Below, piece by piece: positions 50,877-52,873 of a stretch of DNA of 52,873 nucleotides. The position numbers and the translations under genes were made by a program. Source of the stretch: Zoogloea oleivorans (GTDB taxonomy: Bacteria > Pseudomonadota > Gammaproteobacteria > Burkholderiales > Rhodocyclaceae); contig NZ_SDKK01000012.1 of the NCBI RefSeq assembly GCF_008107625.1, positions 107,196 to 160,068 on the forward strand. The letters run 5' to 3'. The stretch's first letter is position 1. Every line of letters begins with the position of its first letter. Below the pieces are notes generated by a model. The model did not search any database. It was not told the origin of the DNA and was given only the letters and a program-made list of their open reading frames with translations.

Positions 50877-51743
50877 ATGAAAATCCACCACTCCCGATCC
50901 CTTGCCATGCTGCTCGTGGCCCTTTTTGGTGCCAGTGCAGCCCATGCGGCATCCTCATGGAACTTTACCGGGGCAGGCGCCGAAACAGGCGCCAATGCCT
51001 TCGGCAACACCCGCAGTTACTCGGCTTCCAGTGGAGATGGCAATGTGGCCGTGTCGGCCTGGTCCAATACCAAAAACAACGGGGCGAGCCTGAACGCCTA
51101 CATCGAGAGTGCTTATCTGGGCGTCTACAGTGGTGGCCTCGGCAGCACCAATCGGGATGCAGGGAGTTCAGCCGGCGACAGCAACGAAGGCACGATCCAG
51201 AACAGCTCGTCGCCTGGCCACACGATGGACAACAGCGCCCGTAACGACTCGATGCTCTTCGATTTTGGCGCCGGCAAGTCGGCGCAACTGAAGAGCGTGA
51301 CTGTTGGCTGGTGGTACAACGATTCCGACATCATGGTGCTGGCCTACACGGGCACCGGGACGCCGACCTTCACGTCGGCCAACCAGGGCTACAGTAACCT
51401 CCTGGCCAGCGGCTGGAGCATGGTGAAGAGCGGTACGGGCGGCGCCCAGGCCAATTACCTGAACGCCGCTGGTGGTGCCGCCGCCCAGTCGACCAATACA
51501 GCCACCTACGTGCCGCTGGCAGTCAATGATCTCAACATCAGCGCACGCTACTGGCTGATTGGCGCCCTCAACACGATTGTCCAGGCGCTGCCGGCCGGGG
51601 TTTCCGACACGAAGAGGGACTACGTCAAGATCGCTGCGATGAGCGTCTCCTACAGCCAGGTGCCGGAACCGTCCAGCATTGTTCTGGCAGGGGCTGCGCT
51701 GGCCGGTGTGGTGGCGCTGCGCCGTCGCCGGACACCGTCTTAA
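50877..51743 (+). CDS. PEP-CTERM sorting domain protein, secreted
   Basis: The 288-residue precursor has a 24-residue signal peptide ending AHA and a C-terminal PEP-CTERM tail. The tail is VPEPSS with PEP at 263-265, the hydrophobic IVLAGAALAGVVAL and the end RRRRTPS. The body is rich in Ser, Asn, Gly, Ala and Thr, with no cysteine pairs or catalytic motif. It lies 59 bases after the TPR gene and is probably co-transcribed. An ATG at 50814 overlapping the TPR stop is in frame but would put an arginine-rich stretch before the signal peptide. Confidence 0.9.
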   Translation: MKIHHSRSLAMLLVALFGASAAHAASSWNFTGAGAETGANAFGNTRSYSASSGDGNVAVSAWSNTKNNGASLNAYIESAYLGVYSGGLGSTNRDAGSSAGDSNEGTIQNSSSPGHTMDNSARNDSMLFDFGAGKSAQLKSVTVGWWYNDSDIMVLAYTGTGTPTFTSANQGYSNLLASGWSMVKSGTGGAQANYLNAAGGAAAQSTNTATYVPLAVNDLNISARYWLIGALNTIVQALPAGVSDTKRDYVKIAAMSVSYSQVPEPSSIVLAGAALAGVVALRRRRTPS

Positions 51744-52348
51744 AACAGTCCTCTTGCTGCGAGCGGTGAGCTGAGCAGTACGAAGCCGGCGACGTTCGCC
51801 GCCACGCTGGCCCAGAAGGCCGAGCGGAAGGAGGCTTTCGACGATTTGTGGCGCAGGCGTTGCTGGGCCACGATGGCTCCCGGCCAGCCCCCCGCCAGAC
51901 CCAGCAGGAGCAGAGTGCCCTCGGGCGTGCGCCAGGCGCCCTGCCGGGCCGCAGCCTTATCCATGGCGTAGGCGGCATAGCACAGCAGGCTGGCCAGCAG
52001 GTACCAGCCGGCGATCATGCGCGGAACATGCCACACGACGGACACGCCGGCATAGAGGACGAAGAAGGCGGGCAGAGTGAAATAGCTCGCGGTGCCCCAC
52101 TGGGCCGGTGAGTCCGGCACTTTCTTCATCGCTCGTGCCGGACCAATCGGGCGGATTTTCTTCGCTCGCTTCTTGCCGTCGGCGTTGAGTTCCACCTCGA
52201 AGCTCACCAGTTGGCCCACCACTGGCCGACCTGTGCCGGCCGGGAAGGCCTTGATGTGGGCAAAGATCTCTTGCCCGCCCTGGTGGGTTTCGATGAAACC
52301 GAAACCACGCTCATCGTTCCAGGATTTGAGCCTGCCTTCGATCTGCAT
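51740..52348 (-). CDS. Cold-shock domain / DUF1294 membrane protein
   Basis: The 202-residue protein has an N-terminal cold-shock domain (about 1-68) with the nucleic-acid-binding motifs RGFGFIE and EIFAHI, a short basic linker (KKRAKKIRPI), then a hydrophobic DUF1294 region (about 88-195) with three or four membrane segments and a conserved AMDKAAAR. CSD-DUF1294 fusions are widespread in proteobacteria and have no assigned function to my knowledge. Its TAA overlaps the stop of the convergent PEP-CTERM gene by four bases. No strong ribosome site is visible before the ATG at 52348. Confidence 0.9.
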   Translation of the reverse strand: MQIEGRLKSWNDERGFGFIETHQGGQEIFAHIKAFPAGTGRPVVGQLVSFEVELNADGKKRAKKIRPIGPARAMKKVPDSPAQWGTASYFTLPAFFVLYAGVSVVWHVPRMIAGWYLLASLLCYAAYAMDKAAARQGAWRTPEGTLLLLGLAGGWPGAIVAQQRLRHKSSKASFRSAFWASVAANVAGFVLLSSPLAARGLF

Positions 52349-52379
52349 GCCTTGACGCCTCGTTGCTGGTTGGAATGCG

Positions 52380-52402
52380 AAACGCCCCGGTCGGGGCGTT
52401 TT
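52380..52402. terminator. Intrinsic terminator downstream of the window-end gene
   Basis: A 9-bp GC-rich stem (52380-52388 with 52393-52401) closes the loop GGTC and has A/T runs on both sides. It lies 30 bases after the stop of the minus-strand gene at the window end, and upstream of the CSD/DUF1294 gene. Confidence 0.8.
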
Positions 52403-52431
52403 CGTTTGCTGCGGGTGCTGCGGCGTCTGTT

Positions 52432-52873
52432 TTAGCGGTTGCCGCCGTTGCCACCGCCACGGGGGCTGAACAGGGCAGCCGGCTTCACGTCGCCCGGCTT
52501 GCGGCCGGTGAGGGTGACGGCGGAACGCTTGGATTCGTCCAGTGCGGCCGGGGTGCCCCGGTTGGGGTTGCCGCCACGTGGGCCGCCCTGACCCTGACCT
52601 TGGCCCTGACGGGGGCCCTGGCCTTGACGCGGACCCTGGGGAGCGCCTGCAGCAGGGCCGCGGTTGGGCTTGTCGAAGCCGCTGCCGTTGCCGTTGCCGT
52701 GACGATGGCCGCCCTGACGGGGCGCCTCCGGATCGCGGTAGGCGGGTTTGGCGCGGGACTGGTAATCGACCCGGTTGCCGAAGTCGTCATCCACGGGGCC
52801 GTCCTGGCGAGGGGCACGCGGCGCCGGGGTGCGGGGTTGTGCCTGGGCCGGGCTTTGATGGCCCTGGGCGGGC
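52432..52873 (-). CDS. C-terminal tail of a low-complexity protein, possibly a DEAD-box RNA helicase (partial)
   Basis: The gene enters from outside the window; 146 C-terminal residues are visible. They are extremely rich in Gly, Arg, Gln and Pro, with near-repeats of GPRQGQ and RGG-like ends (GGGNGGNR). The conserved-looking patch is DDDFGNRVDYQSR. Basic low-complexity tails of this kind are typical of RhlE-type DEAD-box helicases in betaproteobacteria, where they bind RNA, but no helicase motif is inside the window, so the identity is inferred. Confidence 0.6.
   Translation of the reverse strand, partial: PAQGHQSPAQAQPRTPAPRAPRQDGPVDDDFGNRVDYQSRAKPAYRDPEAPRQGGHRHGNGNGSGFDKPNRGPAAGAPQGPRQGQGPRQGQGQGQGGPRGGNPNRGTPAALDESKRSAVTLTGRKPGDVKPAALFSPRGGGNGGNR

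Overview
The window reads as a betaproteobacterial chromosome, most likely Rhodocyclales. This is inferred from gene order and protein features, not from a database match. The evidence is the uninterrupted tufB / tRNA-Trp / secE-nusG / rpl-rpo / str / S10-spc-alpha block with infA between secY and rpmJ, an [4Fe-4S] APS reductase operon with a DUF934 gene and no cysJ, PEP-CTERM/exosortase-type proteins, and high GC with strong codon bias.

Positions 1-31200 (plus strand) hold the transcription-translation core. It starts inside a tuf gene, followed by a terminator, tRNA-Trp, secE, nusG, rplK, rplA, an L10-leader-like region, rplJ, rplL, an attenuator-like hairpin, rpoB and rpoC. A promoter at the end of rpoC then drives rpsL, rpsG, fusA and the second, complete tuf gene. 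After that come rpsJ, rplC through rpsQ, rplN through rpmJ (with secY and infA), and rpsM, rpsK, rpsD, rpoA, rplQ. Good sigma70-like promoters lie at the rpoC/rpsL, rpsJ/rplC, rpsQ/rplN and rpmJ/rpsM boundaries. At three of them the promoter is physically interleaved with an RNA hairpin, which suggests compact units that stop or attenuate upstream transcription and restart it.

Positions 31200-38460 hold assimilatory sulfur metabolism. On the minus strand a TauE/SafE-type permease, cysI, a DUF934 gene, cysH, cysD and cysN form one apparent operon covering sulfate activation, APS reduction and sulfite reduction. A cysB-type LysR regulator diverges from it. Strong terminators separate it from the ribosomal block and from what follows.

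Positions 38460-52873 are accessory. They hold a PEP-CTERM secreted protein with a candidate sigma54 promoter, a Kef-type cation/proton antiporter with an RCK domain, a cytoplasmic asparaginase, three copies of a REP-like palindrome and a gltIJKL-type glutamate/aspartate ABC importer. These are followed by an FtsH protease, probably an accessory copy, and a divergent pair of a large PrsT-like TPR protein with a second PEP-CTERM protein. The window ends with a cold-shock/DUF1294 membrane protein and the Gly/Arg/Gln-rich C-terminus of a protein that may be a DEAD-box RNA helicase. No exosortase gene, insertion sequence, CRISPR array or rRNA gene is visible.
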